From assembly GCA_036971475.1 (NCBI GenBank), contig JBAIZL010000001.1, positions 99,931,850-99,995,849 of the forward strand: a stretch of DNA of 64,000 nt. Reading direction: 5' to 3'. Numbering within the stretch: position 1 is the stretch's first letter; each line of letters begins with the position of its first letter. The translations under genes and the position numbers were made by a program. A model generated the notes under the pieces. It made no database searches, was not told the origin of the DNA, and worked only from the letters and a program-made list of their open reading frames with translations. Positions 1 to 12,984 of the stretch are shown here, in pieces. Origin of the DNA: Prosapia bicincta (taxonomy: Eukaryota > Arthropoda > Insecta > Hemiptera > Cercopidae).

Positions 1-633
1 ATATATATATATATATATATATATCTTGTACATACACTCAATTGTTAGTAAAATGTTATTCATCCAAACAAGCTCAAATACATTTCTTGTATTCAATACC
101 TAATGACAATTTATCTTAATAGAGTTTTTCAAATATTTATTCAATATTTAAATTATAAAAAATTGGAGCCAACTTTCTCATAGCTAGAAATGTACTTCTC
201 AACGATATATATAAATTTTTCTTCCCCCTTCCATCTGGTTGTCGTCTAAGCCTCTATTGCACAAGTCTAATTTGTCATGGTTACCAAACAATATGGTCTA
301 GAACAATAATGCTCTAGGGTTGAAAATGAATGAAAAGAATAAAATAAACAAACAAATGGGATTAACGGTATCGAACCTCAATATATTATATTGCTGAATT
401 GCATTATTTCTAAATTCCAAAAATGTCTATATATGTATTTACCATTCTAGTAACCTTCTTCACAAACGGACAGGGCAAAAGAAAAGCAAAAAGAAACTAC
501 AACACAATTCAAGCGACAAAAAAAAGCGTGTAAATAGTAACAAACAAAAATAATAGTAAAACATACATAGAAAGAAAAATGGAAAATTACAAGGAAATTT
601 TCTCCTTATTTTGCCACTTAGTATTGTTATTTT

Positions 634-702
<69 letters not shown>

Positions 703-720
703 TTATAATAATTTTAATCT
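1..720. repeat. TA-tailed interspersed repeat, copy 1
   Basis: This stretch resembles 28860-29585 through most of its length. Shared blocks include the segment after the first TA run (TCTTGTACA), the block ending CATAGCTAGAAATGTACTTC, the TTGTCATGGTTACCA segment, and the ACAAACGGAC...ACAACACAAT block. It is bounded on both sides by TA microsatellites. A stretch that is tRNA-like in the other copy is mostly missing here; only GGAGCCA near 176 remains. I infer a dispersed repeat family of about 700 bp. Family name unknown. Confidence 0.7.
637..697. repeat. (AT)n microsatellite
   Basis: An uninterrupted AT dinucleotide run of about 60 bases at the edge of the TA-tailed repeat. A shorter run opens the window at 1-24. 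Confidence 0.98.
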
Positions 721-1012
721 AGGAGTGACGGGGTAAAAAGCTGCCTTACTCGTTACGTAATAAACCCATATAGAGGTAATGTGGCTAGCACCAAGCTCAA
801 CCACTCACTATCACCCTAGGTACTGATCCTCAAAGATAGGGAGCAATAAAAAAAAAACATAGCTATAGTTACAGATTTACTTATCTAATTGGTCGAGGCA
901 GCTAAAACAAATCGCACAAAATTTGTTTAGTGTTCCCTGATACCGAATCCAGGACCTTAAATTTATTAGTGAACTGCTCAACTTATTAAATCAACAGCCG
1001 CCTTGTTTTATT
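720..1012 (-). repeat. tRNA-derived SINE (candidate)
   Basis: Read on the minus strand from about 1012, a tRNA-like head contains an A-box-like stretch (TTTAATAAGTTGAGCAGTTC) and, about 25 nt later, a B-box-like stretch (GGTCCTGGATTCGGTATC). A roughly 200 bp body follows, including GGTGCTAGCCACATTACCTC, and ends near 720. The layout of pol III promoter head plus unrelated body is that of a SINE. No clear tail or target duplication is visible, and the internal promoter boxes have drifted. It sits directly against the TA-tailed repeat. Confidence 0.5.
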
Positions 1013-2300
1013 ATATTTTTAGGTACTAAAACAGTTGGTATAACTGTATCAATATACCACAAGTCATTTATTCTTTGGATAGAGGTGAGTAGACGTGTTG
1101 AGATTTCTATTAACAACAAGCATTAAATAAAAACTTATATTAGAGATCAATAGGTAAACTAAATTTATAAATTCTAACTACCAACATAAATAAAACAATT
1201 TAAAAATCTCTCTGTCTTTAAATTGTCACTAGAAAATAGGGAATGTGATACAAACGACACGTTTCAGCAGAGAAAAATAAAATTTTAACTGCTCCTTAAT
1301 TGTTTACTGCCTAATAAAATCGAGGAAAGTCGATGCTACCTATTTTAATAGCAGGCAATAAATCTATTATTTTATTGCCTAAGCCACATGTGGGTTTTGT
1401 TCAATGCAGTTTATTGGCGCTGTATTGCTTTGTACTAGCAGGTCGCGAGTGGTTTGGGCTCTAAATTCAATTATAAATTCGCACAAACTGGACAGGTTGA
1501 AATCTTATTGTCGGTAAATAAACATTTTGATGACAATCTAACGGTAATTTTAACTGTAAGATATCTTGTTAGGCCTTTTATTTCAAACACATATCTAATC
1601 AACACAGGATGTTAATGTATTTTATAAAATATACATTATATATCTTTAGACTTCATATTAAGCACCTTCACAGACTTTCGCCATAATAATTACTACTTCA
1701 ATTTTATATAAAATACATTATAACTTTAAATCATTTTTAACGATTTGATATAGTGTTAATTTTAATTAATTAATTTAACAATCGCTTTTTTAACTAGTCT
1801 ACTATGTTGAATAGTTTTGTTAACAATGTAAAATATAGCCTTCGTTTTCTTTTTTTTACTTGTATGTCCAATGTCCGCTGCGACTCTTATCCCCTATAAA
1901 TTTTTTAAAATTTAAATGGTGTGTTTTAGGACAATTTTACTATCAAGGAAAATAGATATAATAAGCTAAACAAAAAAACTATTATTTGCTATTTCATTGT
2001 TGCTTGGTGCATTTTAAATTTTGCTGTAATATTATGAGCATTTCTTTTGATCCTAGATATATAACAATTATCTTTTTAAGTTATTGCCAATTAAGAAGGA
2101 TTTGAAAAATAAATATAAAAAAATTGGGTAGGTCCGTGCGAGCCGCTATTGGAGCCACGAATTTCTTCACCTGCCGGGTCCCCTCCAAATGTCATTTCCT
2201 TAAATGGTCAACTAAAGATTCATATATATCCTTTGCTTCAAATATCGAACAGATATTCCATCTTACTTCTATTCGTAGTTGTTAGTATATTTCTCTTCCT
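1013..2300. other. No recognisable feature
   Basis: AT-rich sequence with only short, compositionally biased open frames. I see no coding motif, repeat copy or RNA gene in it. Confidence 0.6.
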
Positions 2301-2309
2301 TTTCCCACT

Positions 2310-2470
2310 CAACGAATTACTTCTTCATTGGTGATGTAGTCAGCCTCCTACCACTCTTAGAATTGCTTCTTCATTGGTGATAATTTCAGCCCCCCTTCTT
2401 CGAATTACTTCTTCATTGGTAACATGGTCAGTCCACCCACTCAACGAATTATTTCTTCTTTGTGTCATGT
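2310..2470. repeat. Short tandem array, ~44-bp unit, 4 copies
   Basis: The block GAATTACTTCTTCATTGGT recurs with small changes at about 2314, 2360, 2402 and 2446, so the spacing is 42-46 bp. A related phrase (ACTTCTTCATTCCGTAACAT) appears at about 13941. It does not encode a convincing protein. Confidence 0.75.
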
Positions 2471-2886
2471 TCAGTCCAAGATATTATTACGTTCGTAGGA
2501 CACATTTACTTTAGAGTTTCTAGCATTCCATATAATAGACTCGGAAATCTGGATCCAAAAGAGGTGGGGTGAAGTTTGATGCCAAGTTACTGAGAGTTGC
2601 TCTCGCTTTTCTATTCTTATTCGCTTAACCATTTGTTGTTCCCACCTTGACCTTAGTGTTGTTCCAAAATAAGTCGAATATACGACCATCTGTTACCATA
2701 TGTCTTGCTGGTGTTTGGGTTTTACTATATCGACCGATATCTAAAATTAGAAGATGAAGAGTCGTTTGGTTTTTAATGGTTTCTCCTAATGAAAGGTAAT
2801 TTTATACGTTCATAATTACGTAATGTTATAAACTGCATATTTCACAGATAATGTTATCTATTTAGGGTGGATGAGATAGAAAGTAC

Positions 2887-3195
2887 AGTGCGTGAGGTTT
2901 AACGGTGTCCCTCGTTCTTCTCAAGCATTTGACTACTAGCCTAACTGAAAACATTATACAATACATGTATCGTCTCTTTCGTAATCGCGTATTTTTCTCT
3001 GTAGACACAGAGCAACCCATTTAAAGATCATGTCTACATCAAACTATTACAGTATTATCATTTAGTTAATTAGAGCTGTTTACACTTTAAACACGACACT
3101 GATGTTTTCTGTAGTGTTGAATTTTGACCCCGTACAGCAGCCCAGTCTACCCTAGCAATCTCAAGGTCAGAGACACGGTTAAATCTCACGCACTA
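2887..3195. mobile_element. TA-flanked MITE (Tc1/mariner-like ends)
   Basis: The 309-bp unit begins CAGTGCGTGAGGTTTAACGG and ends with the inverted counterpart TTAAATCTCACGCACT plus one A. TA dinucleotides flank it at 2885-2886 and 3196-3197. The terminal inverted repeats match over roughly 23 bp with a few mismatches. No transposase coding is visible, so it would be non-autonomous. TA duplication points to the Tc1/mariner/pogo group, but the ends are not specific enough to name a family. Confidence 0.65.
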
Positions 3196-3199
3196 TAAT

Positions 3200-4940
3200 A
3201 GAGAGAAGAGGTCTACTTGGCGCACGCTATCCTTTATCCTTCCCTTTGTCCTAGCCCTAAAGTTGTATGTTTATTTCAAAATACTAATAATATTTCATAA
3301 TCTTTTTAGACAGCAACAGTCCTATTAACTGGTCGTATCATAATTAGAAACAATCAAATACATTATTGTCACTTCTCAGCCGGTGTTTTTGAGATTAAAA
3401 AATCAATCACTAGTACATCCTGAATATCTAGTTTAATATTACTTCAAAATAGACTATAGTTTTTTAATTCTGCAAATGGGGATTTATCATACAAATTCAA
3501 TTGATTTTGAACATGTAAATAATATAGCTTTTCCAATAACGATTGTACAAAACAACATCATTCCACGAAATTCACAAAGTGAGAAATTGTTTTTAATGGC
3601 CAATTACGAAATTCCCAAAATTTGTTAAAAGCGAGTTAAGGTGAATTAATCAACACCGAAGTTAACTTCAATTTAAGTAATTTTAATGAAAAAAGTTTTT
3701 ATTAGTGTGTGTGAGTTAATAACGAAAGTTGCGTCGGAAATATGGAAGCAAGTTTCAATTAACTTCAGGTTAAACGTTTTTTATCGATTCACTATGTCTA
3801 ATAAGAAGTATCAAAAAATAACCTGTGTTTTTAAGATCTTCTTATTTACAATTTTCATGATTTGATTCCTTTACGTAATCAAGAAAATAGTACATTAATG
3901 TTGGCAGCTTCTTTCGTTTTATTTATCCTACTCCGTAGTTATTTCTGTCCATTCTTTTATCTTCTACCTATTCTACTTTTTCCACTTCTTAGTATTTCTG
4001 TACCATTTTTTGTTTTTGTTTCTTTTTTTTTTTTTTTTTGTTAAAGAGAATTACACCTTTGTCTTCTCTTTTAAAATGCCTGCGTAAATAATAACATAGC
4101 ATCATGGTTTAGCGTTTATTAGCATATTAGATAATTTTCATATTTTTCTGCTTCTTCAAGTTTTTTTCCACCAAATATTCACGTTTAAAATTTTCATTTA
4201 CGTTTCTCCATCTCGTTCTTGCGTCGTATGCAAGGCTAATAATAGAGGCAAGGAAGGCCGTCATAAAGGAATTATAGAATTGACAAAATTGTGAAGATAT
4301 GTTCAGAGAATGAATAAAGGCAAATATTAGAACGTCACCATCCCATTTTAGAAGAAGAAGAAAAGGGGTAAGGTCAAGGAATAATTGGTATCAAGAAATT
4401 GAAAAATCAATAGCTGAAATCTAACCTACTGTGAACGGATGAAAGTAGTGAAAATTGGGAATCGTAGGGTGTAAAACGCTACTACACCTTGATGACTATA
4501 AATAAAGATAAAATTATATGGTTTCCAACCCTTTATTTAAAGTATTGATTTCGAAGATAACTGCACCTTTAATTATTTTCTCCGAAATATTCTAAAAATT
4601 CATACTGTATTTGGTCATTGAATAATATAATATTGGCTTGTTAGAAAATAATAAATTTTAATAATATTAATATCAGAATTGATGCAAGTTACAGTAGTAA
4701 TATTAACTTTTTTGTTATTAAAACAATATATTACAGAAACTACTTTCAAGTCATCAATTAAACTTATGTTTCAACGTAACAAGCAATTTTCTTCTTGTAG
4801 AATATATTTTGTGCTAAATACTTGTATTTATTACTTACTAACTTTAATTTTGAAATTATCTAAGTACAAATTTTAATAAACGTTTAAGAAAATACTTTTG
4901 GAAGTTAATTACAGTTCTAGTTAAGACATACTTACCAATT
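3200..4940. other. No recognisable feature
   Basis: AT-rich sequence with a T-rich tract near 4020-4040. The short open frames here are low-complexity Leu/Phe/Ser-rich and look like composition artefacts. Confidence 0.6.
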
Positions 4941-4949
4941 TTACATTAT

Positions 4950-7600
4950 ACAGATAAACCAGAGAGAACTTCCGAAAGGCCGATTGGAAGAGATTTGCAA
5001 GTCACAAACGAGTTCCTGCCGGCGAGCACATTAGACAGCAACATAGATAAGTCAACAGCCCGATTTACGAAAGCAATACTTGAGGCAGCCAAAATGTGCA
5101 TACCAAGAGGGCAAAAAAGAAGCATAGACCTTTCTGGAATGCCACGCTCACTATACTTAAACGAGGCAGAAACTGTGTAAGGAAAAGAGCAGAAAGAACA
5201 AAAACATGGCAGATTGCGCAGCCCTGAGAAGCTACTCTCAAGCGGGAGATAATCCAATCCAAAAGAACAACATACAGACCATTCGTTGAAAAACTGGACT
5301 TTAGGAAAGATGGGCTGAAAGCGCATAGATTTATTGGAAGCCTCAATAACGATAAAGCACAACAGCGGTTTGAGCCAATTATAAAAAATGAAAAAACTTT
5401 AACCAAGGAAAAAGACATAGCTAACGCCTTGTGGAAGCACTGCGCGGCTGTAAGCAGAACACATCACACACGAGCTGAAAGAAGAAACATCAAAAGACCA
5501 TCCTATTGCCACATGCCCAACGTATTCCCAGTTCATTGCTATCTACAAACCATTCATTTATGACGAACTAGAAGCGGCGATCTTAACCCTGAAGAAAGAC
5601 AAATCTGGAGGGCCTGTCGAAATTTTCCCTGAATTGATCCGAAACGTAGGCACAAATGCTAAGAAAACCTTTCTTGACCTCATAAATGCTCTGGGAAGGA
5701 ACCCTGTCGCACGCATGGAAAAAAGCAACAATTACACGGCTTCTCAAAAAGGGTAAACAGGCCACATAATTAGGAAGTTATAGGTCTATCTCCCTCACAT
5801 GTGTATGCAGCAAAGTAGCTAAATAGGTGGTCGAGAAACGATTAATAGAACACCTTGAGAGAAATGAGCTTCTTAGCGCCTACCAAGCCGGATTCCGTAA
5901 AAACCGCTCGACGACAGACCAAGTGGTCAAATTCACACAGGCAGTGAAGGGTGGTTTTCACAAGAAGTAGTTCACTTTGGCAGTTCTCATCGACTTTAAG
6001 GCGGCCTACAATAAAGCTCTACGCCCACTGCTTATTAAGAAAATGAAGGATCTTGGAATCAAAAGAAAAATGCTTCGCTGGATAAAAAGTTTCTTAACAC
6101 AACGGCTCATCAAATGTAATTTTAAGAACGCTGCTTCTTTTCACAGACAACAGCGCCAAGGCCTGCCTCAAGGAGCCGTCATCAGTTGTTTGCTATTTAA
6201 TATAATGATCAACGACTTCACAGAAGCAATCGAAAAAACCCCCAGGAGTATCGTGCATATTTTTCGCAGACGACATCGTGGTTTGGGCTACGAGTAGCCA
6301 CATCCCAGGTCTCGAGTCTACGCTCAACACAATCCTCAGGAACATTGAAGAGTGGGCGGTTCTGAATAAAATTGCCATCAACAAGGAGAAAACTATCACC
6401 CAACTGTTTACAATGAGTACAAGGAGGCATGTAATCCAACTTCAGTGTATGGGATCCTCACTCGAACAAGTTACCACATCGAAGTAACTAGGCATGATAC
6501 TGGATACAAAATTGTCATGGAAAGATCATATCCAGCAGACTGCGGAGAAAGCCCGTTGTTTTATTTTAAACAACCTACTCAAGCGCCTAACTGCGACTCA
6601 ATGAGTAGCGACACAGGAAGTCTTGGCAACCGCCTACAAATCCTACGTCAGACCAGCGATGGAGTACGGAACAGAAGTAATAGCGCTTGCCTCTGACACG
6701 AACCTCTCAAAATTAGATACCGTTCAGAATAATGCGCTACGAACTATAACCGGAAGAGCAAGGTCAGCAATGCAGCTACAGACAGAGATTGAACTACTCG
6801 AATCAAGACGAGACAAACCTAATCTTAAATACTGGGAGAGAGCCAAACGAGTGGACTCGAAACACTGGAACACAAATGCCCAAATAAGTCTTCGTCTAAG
6901 AACGCAAAATACACCCCTTGTACACGCTCAATCTCTAATCGATAATCGACTAGCCACTTCGACGCGCCATCCACGAAGCAGTCTCTTTCCTGCAGAGCCC
7001 GAGCACCACACTACGACGAGTCGTATTCTTCGTTGACTCCCAATCTGCCTTCCTTGCTCTCAGCAAGAACACGCCTACAGACTGTCATAGAACCATGAAC
7101 TGCCGCGCTTCACTCGCTAGCTTGGCATCTTCTGGCTGGACCGTATGGCTCCAATGAATCCCGAGCCACATTGTCATAGTGGGAAATGAGAAGGCTGACG
7201 AGCTGGCAAAGCAGGGAGCCATGATGCCGCAACCCACGCAGGCTCAATCCCCGCAATCCGTCTGTAGCCACATTGATATCACCGTTTCACGCCAAACTAC
7301 CGGGAAGAGAACGAAAGTGAAGGACTGAAGCGAGCGAGCCTGACAATGTTACGTAACATTGAAACACACGTATCCGTGGCCCTTTTCCGCACTTTGACGG
7401 GGCACGACTACCTTCAAGCCCATCTACATAGAATCGGCCTAGCAGATGAAGACACCTGCCCCTTGTGCTAAGTAGGTAGAATGGACGGCGAACATCTCTT
7501 CCTATGTCCCCAACTACAGTCAACACCGCAGAATATAGTCAGTCTATATTGGGAGGCTCGACGTCGAATGGCAGAACAGCCACGGATGGGCTTTATATGA
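4950..7600 (+). pseudogene. Decayed non-LTR retrotransposon ORF2 (RT + RNase H)
   Basis: Fragments of one LINE ORF2 can be followed in order across several frames. 4995-5180 reads as the linker between endonuclease and reverse transcriptase (AAKMCIPRG). 5977-6297 is the RT palm with GLPQGAVISCLLFNIMIND. The catalytic FADDIV box follows after a frameshift near 6255. Thumb sequence (NKIAINKEKT) lies at 6340-6490, and 6623-7036 carries YKSYVRPAMEYG. The RNase H part is at about 7030-7240, with FVDSQSAFLA and VGNEKADELAKQG. A Cys/His cluster (CPLC...EHLFLCP) ends the coding part near 7510. Stops and frameshifts make it non-functional. An RNase H domain suggests the I/R1-type LINE group, but I cannot assign a clade. 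The 5' end and ORF1 are not seen. Confidence 0.85.
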
Positions 7601-7609
7601 AGTAAAATA

Positions 7610-8035
7610 AAGTAAGTACATTTACATTACTTTTTTCCAGGAAATCTATATGCTAGATATTTAGTTTTCAGGAAAAAGCTATAGTCGTCTAAGACACTAA
7701 ATCAATAAAACCAAATGACCTACAAAACATAATACCTAAAAAACATTTTAATCGTTGTAAATCAGAAAAACAACAATATTTGTTCAAAAATAACATATAA
7801 ACTAAGAAATAATGATGATATAATACATAATACTATACATAACAGCTAAATAAAGGTATAGATCCTACTAGAGTACATCCGACACGTTACGCTTGTACTT
7901 GCAAAGTGCAAGGATACACTAACGTTCGATTTTGATCAAATTCAACAAAGTCATTCATTTTCAAAGTAAGTTTCCTAGACGAAGGTCAAATTTTAAAACT
8001 TTAATATTTTGCGATTTGATTATTTCAGTCATTTT
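7610..8035. other. No recognisable feature
   Basis: AT-rich sequence between the LINE 3' end and the tandem repeat block. No coding or RNA signal is seen. Confidence 0.55.
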
Positions 8036-8039
8036 TTTT

Positions 8040-8760
8040 CATCTATATCTATAAAAATGAATGTTTGTGTGTATGTATGTGTGTATCTATGCTATAAACG
8101 CCTAAACCAAGGAACAGAAGTTGATAAAATTTGGAGAGTTTGTTTAACATATTCTCAGGATGGTTCCTGTGAAGTTTGGTGTAGATCCATATACAGGGCT
8201 CCGCTCCAGATGCTTAGGATGGTTCAAAAACCGATGTATGTATGTAGCCTATGTTTGAGTGTATGTATGTATCTTATGGGTACCTTAACCGCTGAACAGA
8301 ACTTAATGTAATTTAAAGCGATATTTTGGACATATTCCCAGGATAGTTCGTGTAAGGTTTGGTGTAGATCCATTGACAGGGCTCCACCCCAGAGGCTTGG
8401 GATGGTTCAAAAACCGATGTGTGTGTATATATGTCTAAACAGCTGAACAGAAGTTAATAAAATTTGGAGAGATTGATTAACATACCCCAGGGATGGTTAG
8501 TGTAACGTTTGGTACAGATAGCTCCACAGGGTTTCCCTCCCCCACCCCAGAGGCTAAGGATGGTTCAAAAAATTATGTATATATGTATGTATATATGTAT
8601 GTATATATATGTTTGAACCCCTAAAATGCTGTACAGAAGTTTATGAAATTTGAAGGGTTTGTTTAACATACTCCCAGGATGGTACGTGTGAAGTTTGGTG
8701 TAGATCCATCTACAGGGCACCGTCCCACAGGCGATAGTTCCGTGTACAGTCTTCGACAAG
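8040..8760. repeat. Diverged tandem repeats, ~150-190 bp unit, 4 copies
   Basis: A unit beginning near CTGAACAGAAGTTGATAAAA, then AACATACTCCCAGGATGGT, GTTTGGTGTAGATCCAT, ACAGGGCTCC and a TATG-rich stretch recurs four times (starts near 8111, 8292, 8442 and 8627). Copies differ by many substitutions and by the length of the TATG microsatellite. The array lies just upstream of the Helitron helicase remnant and may be an internal array of that element; this link is inference. Confidence 0.75.
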
Positions 8761-8904
8761 TCTAATGTTAAAATGTATATCTATACTAGCGTTACTAAAA
8801 TTAGTTTTAACAAATTATAAACATTCTGTAAGAATAAAAATACATTATAAATTATTTTAAAATGTTTATGCTAAATTCTATGTACAATTATTGCTATCAC
8901 ACTT

Positions 8905-9404
8905 ATTGATATTAAAAGTAGGATCGCCGATAATATTCTTGCGAATTTTGAATCAACTAAAGCTGCGCAACGGCACCAGAATAACCACAAAAAAACTGAC
9001 ACCTAACTTGATCCGGGCAGAAATTAGAGGTGGCAAGAGGAGATGGTCTTAATTCCATGAATACCGATGATTTCATCAGATCTACCTATTGGTTTCAAAC
9101 GACTACAATTTCCTTTGCAACTTGCATTCATAATAACCATAAACAAGGCACAACGACAATCATTGACCAATGCTGGATTAAATTTTGAACATTCCAGCTT
9201 TTACCACGGATAATTATATGTTGCGAGGTCATGTGTTGGTACACCTACAATTTGTATATTTATACGAATAATGAAATGAAGAAAAACATTGTATATCCTC
9301 CAGCATAGCAGTGAATGGAGTATAATTATTTAGATGTTTGATTTGCTTTTCTTAATGCAAAAAATATGATTTCGGGCGCAGCAACGTGCGCCGGGTGACG
9401 CTAG
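8905..9404 (+). pseudogene. Helitron 3' part with decayed Pif1-like helicase end
   Basis: The sequence parallels 49230-49770. Between about 9016 and 9290 it encodes, with stops and frame changes, the C-terminal part of a Helitron Rep/Helicase. LQFPLQLAFIITINKAQRQS corresponds to a late helicase motif, and a decayed segment follows at the place where the second copy keeps FSHGQLYIVCS. In known Helitrons this helicase unwinds DNA during rolling-circle transposition. The coding part is followed by the 3' terminal hairpin and CTAG. The nuclease (Rep) domain and the 5' end are not visible. Confidence 0.8.
9375..9404 (+). other. Helitron 3' terminus: hairpin plus CTAG
   Basis: GGCGCA (9375-9380) pairs with TGCGCC (9387-9392) around a 6-nt loop. 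After an 8-nt spacer comes CTAG (9401-9404), followed by T. A short GC hairpin about 10 nt before a CTRR end is the known Helitron 3' signature. Confidence 0.8.
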
Positions 9405-9409
9405 TAACA

Positions 9410-10600
9410 GAATAAATTTCTTTTTCTTTCAAATTATAACAATAAATTTAATGTGATTAGTCATCTTAATTACTTCACAGTATTATGTGCAAAATTCCAA
9501 AACAACTTTAGGACACCTAAAATTGACAGAGTTTGTGAAACTTCATCTTAATGTTTACGTTTCTATTTATTATAAACCTGAATAACTCAAATAAAAAGAT
9601 ACACTGAATGCTGTTTCATATCTATGTTTTTTTAAGTTTTCAACTCCGTTTCCAAATTTTTTCATTTCAGTTAGGGAATTATTAAACTTTATTTTAATTC
9701 TAACAGATGAAGTGCCCTTAAGAGATATAAAAAGAGCGCGTATTCTCATCAAGGGTTAGACGATATCTAGACTTTAAGTGGTTGGTATTGAGGGTTGGAG
9801 ATTTTACTTGAATACTTTCTAGTGGCACTTATATTTACAAATGCTATGGTTTAAAGTTACTTTTTGTGTCGAGAGCGATGATTTCAACGTCTAAAATTTT
9901 AAACAGAAAAAGTTTTTATTCGGAATCAAATGTAAATCGAATGAAACGTAGACAAACGTAAAAACAATTTCCCTTGTTAAAATAATTAATAGGTTTAAAA
10001 AAATGTATTAAAAAATCTCAAATACCTATAATAATATTTGCTTTGTAATTTCTAATTCTTTTAAAATTATTTTTTGTCAACTTTTTAGATTAAACTTGAT
10101 ATACGTAGGACTATAAAATTTAATAAAAATGTGTTTTAAGTAACTGTTACAGAAATGATTATCAATTTAAAAAGACAGTAAAATCGCCTGCGTAAACACA
10201 ATACAATAATATTGAACTCTATATTTTCCTCATAACGTAGCATTGTGTATTTTAAAAAGCAAAATATCCAGATTCCCAACAACTAAAATATGAAGAAGTT
10301 ATGCATACACAATGAAAATTCCTATTGTAGAGCAAATAGTACAGTAATAAAAAAAAACATCAAATTAAAATAAGATCCAGGCAACAAGCCTGATATATTT
10401 AGGATATAATTAAATGTAGAGGTTCTCCTGTTACCCGAAAAAAAGCATTAAAGCTAAGAGAGCAATGACTATCCTTTCAACCACTTTTAGAGGAACTCGC
10501 ATCCATAGTTTGTTGCTACCGATATCTCCGCTTCCAATATTCCATGTTACGTACTTGTCTTTAAATTAAATATTATCTAAAAAAAACAGTGTAAATGCTT
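9410..10600. other. No recognisable feature
   Basis: AT-rich sequence with no coding motif, repeat copy or hairpin that I can support. Confidence 0.55.
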
Positions 10601-10609
10601 CAGAGAGGG

Positions 10610-10935
10610 ACTCCTTATCGGCCAACCTTTGTCCCTTACAAGGTTCGGTACGCCACAGTTCCTTTCGAATCGTTGGTTAAACGACATCTCTCCCGTCACT
10701 CTCGACGTGACGTAGTTTCTTGTGTGTTCTAAACGAGGCTCGGTTTAGACCATTTTTCTCTCTTTGTTTCTCCCGTTGTGGATACTACTATTAGCATTAA
10801 TAGTGACATTTGAATATAAGTGATTTCTTTTAAGTTCAACAGGTAAATGATAAGTGCGAGAAAGGGTGCACCCGAATAACTGTCCGACAGGTGGTGGTAC
10901 TTCGCCCAGTGAGGTATGTACAAAAATGTCAACTT
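10610..10935. other. GC-richer, CpG-containing island of unknown nature
   Basis: This segment is clearly richer in G+C and CpG than its surroundings (for example CTCTCGACGTGACGTAG). On the plus strand, CAACAGGTAAATG and CAGTGAGGTATGTAC look like splice donors. Open frames across it are short and match nothing I know. It could be a non-coding first exon, a promoter region or an old TE terminus. Confidence 0.3.
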
Positions 10936-11099
10936 CATTCATTCAATTATTTAAGGTCCTCCGGAAATCAATGTTGCCGTTACATGACAAGATATTTAAC
11001 ATTCCGAGACAGAACATTTCCTCACTTTCAATAACGTTTTGTTATCTTTCAACACGAAAGGTGGTTTATCTTCCTCCACCATAATACTTAAACTATATA

Positions 11100-11925
11100 A
11101 ATCAACATTTCCTACAAGAAGACGAAAGCTTTAAACGCCTAATAAGAATTATGTGACGTTTTCTTTCCTCTTTTATTTGAACGTATAATGTTATAATTTA
11201 AGAGCTGAATGATCTTAGATACAAAAATAACCATTACAATATCTTTATGTATGCTTACAATTACTGTGATTCACTAAATTTCTATCTAATTTTTGTAATT
11301 ATAAAATACTATAACGGTAAATATGTAGAGTTCACACAAAACCTCATCACCCATTGACTCGCTAAAAAGACAAATAAATTATTAGTAAGGGAAAATACTA
11401 TGATTTTTCATTCCTATCTTCACTTGCCATTCTGTTTCTTTTCCCTGTCTTCCATATACCAACGGAAAGAGCTCAAAAACTTGGTATATAGACAATCGCT
11501 TCATTCCCTGTAGGTAAGCATAGGCTAGCAGCACCCTCATGTGAGACAAAGGTGCTTTCCTATAAGCTGCCGCCTCGAGGACTAAGCGGATTTTATAGGT
11601 CCTGTGTCGTGTGAAGAATATAACCTATTTCTCAGTTCATTGGTAACCTTCTGTTTATGATAACTGTGTTGGGACTGTATTTTCAGAAGTGTTTGTAATT
11701 TCTTTTCCCTTATTAATCAAAATCGTGATCGACAGAGGCACTCTTAAAATGTTGAGAGTTGTCAACTATTTCTCAAACGCTCACTGGTCTCAATATTTTA
11801 AGTGAATGCTTCTAATAATCCACATTTTTTTAAAACTACAATAATATCTTAGGTCAAAGTTTTATCTATAAAATACATGATCAAAACTAACATGTAACTA
11901 ACAACAGTAATGAATCATCCATTTC
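11100..11925. other. No recognisable feature
   Basis: AT-rich, with a slightly less AT-rich patch at 11440-11600. No supported gene, RNA or repeat is seen. Confidence 0.5.
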
Positions 11926-11934
11926 ACATTAGTT

Positions 11935-12050
11935 TATAACTATTTGAACTTTAAATTTTGTAAATATGTAGAACTTTACTGAGACAGTAAGTTTTTACAG
12001 ATATACAAAATTTAAAGTTCCGATTATCATAAACTAATGGTAAGGTGATT
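11935..12050. repeat. Solitary PLE terminal repeats, head-to-head
   Basis: GAACTTTAAATTTTGTAAAT and the GACAGTAAG region are followed by the inverted form ending AAATTTAAAGTTCCGATTAT. The same terminal sequence flanks the PLE fragments at 22810 and 43450-43925. Here only the two inverted ends remain, with no coding sequence between them. Confidence 0.7.
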
Positions 12051-12059
12051 AATTAAGTT

Positions 12060-12980
12060 TCTCATTCGCTTACATAGACTCAGTTAATCAGCCATTCAGT
12101 TACCACATGTAAGTTTTATTGTTGATAATTATAACAATAAGAGCTTTACAATGATGAAAGTATTACAACTGGCGAAAGAGGAAATTGCAAGCGGTTGTGT
12201 TGTTTAAAAGATGATAATACGACGAGGGTAATACTCTATAATGGATCACTCGAAGAAAATTACTCTGAAAGCTTGGGAAAATGAAGGCATCATGAAAATC
12301 GTTGAGAAAATCATAATAAACATCGGCAACAATGTCGATGACTGGTGATGTAGTCAAATTGCTGTCGAACATGGCAGTGATTTGAGTTTTGTTTCTATAT
12401 TTATCTCCAATTGCAGAGTGTTGGACGTTGAAGACTTTAAGAAGCCATATTAGAACGTAATTTCATGTCATTTTGTAAGCTACCTGTTTGAACGTATGGT
12501 ACTTTTAAAGTAGGTGAGAGTAATAAAAATACTTTTAAAATATTTCAACTTGATATACTGAATATACCTTTGATTAGTTTTGCGTAGTTGAGTATTTACG
12601 AGGAAGCAAATGTCTCCAGGCAACAGAATTAGAGGTATGAATTAGAAGGTGGTATCTGAGATTTCTGTATGAACCAGGGGTAATAAGGTAACATAAGAAT
12701 CCGCGCGAGTGCAGCACTGTCCAGTAATCAGATGTTCTAAAGACAAATAACCTTCATTAAAAAAAGGTTTTGTACTCGAGAAGTAACGCGTTTACGAGTA
12801 CGATAACTCGAAGGAACATATCCAGCTGTTTGCCTAAAATTATTCCCGGGTAATTCATTTATACGACTAAACAGCACTCAGTTGTTTATAAAGATGTTCA
12901 AACATTTGTTATATGGTAGATAGTTTGCTTACTCATATGATATCCCATTATCTTGCATTATTTTTTTGAAGTTTGTTGGT
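12060..12980. other. No confident feature
   Basis: A short plus-strand frame near 12240-12350 (KKITLKAWENEG) is vaguely like the linker region of pogo-type transposases, but too short to call. Otherwise nothing is recognisable. Confidence 0.4.
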
Positions 12981-12984
12981 GTAC

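Noticed and set aside
4946..5418. Minus-strand frames of 138 and 117 codons opposite the LINE
   Set aside because: They lie antisense to readable LINE coding sequence and have no recognisable motifs; they are shadows.
12240..12350. Short frame with KKITLKAWENEG as a pogo transposase piece
   Set aside because: Too short, and the resemblance is limited to a few common residues.
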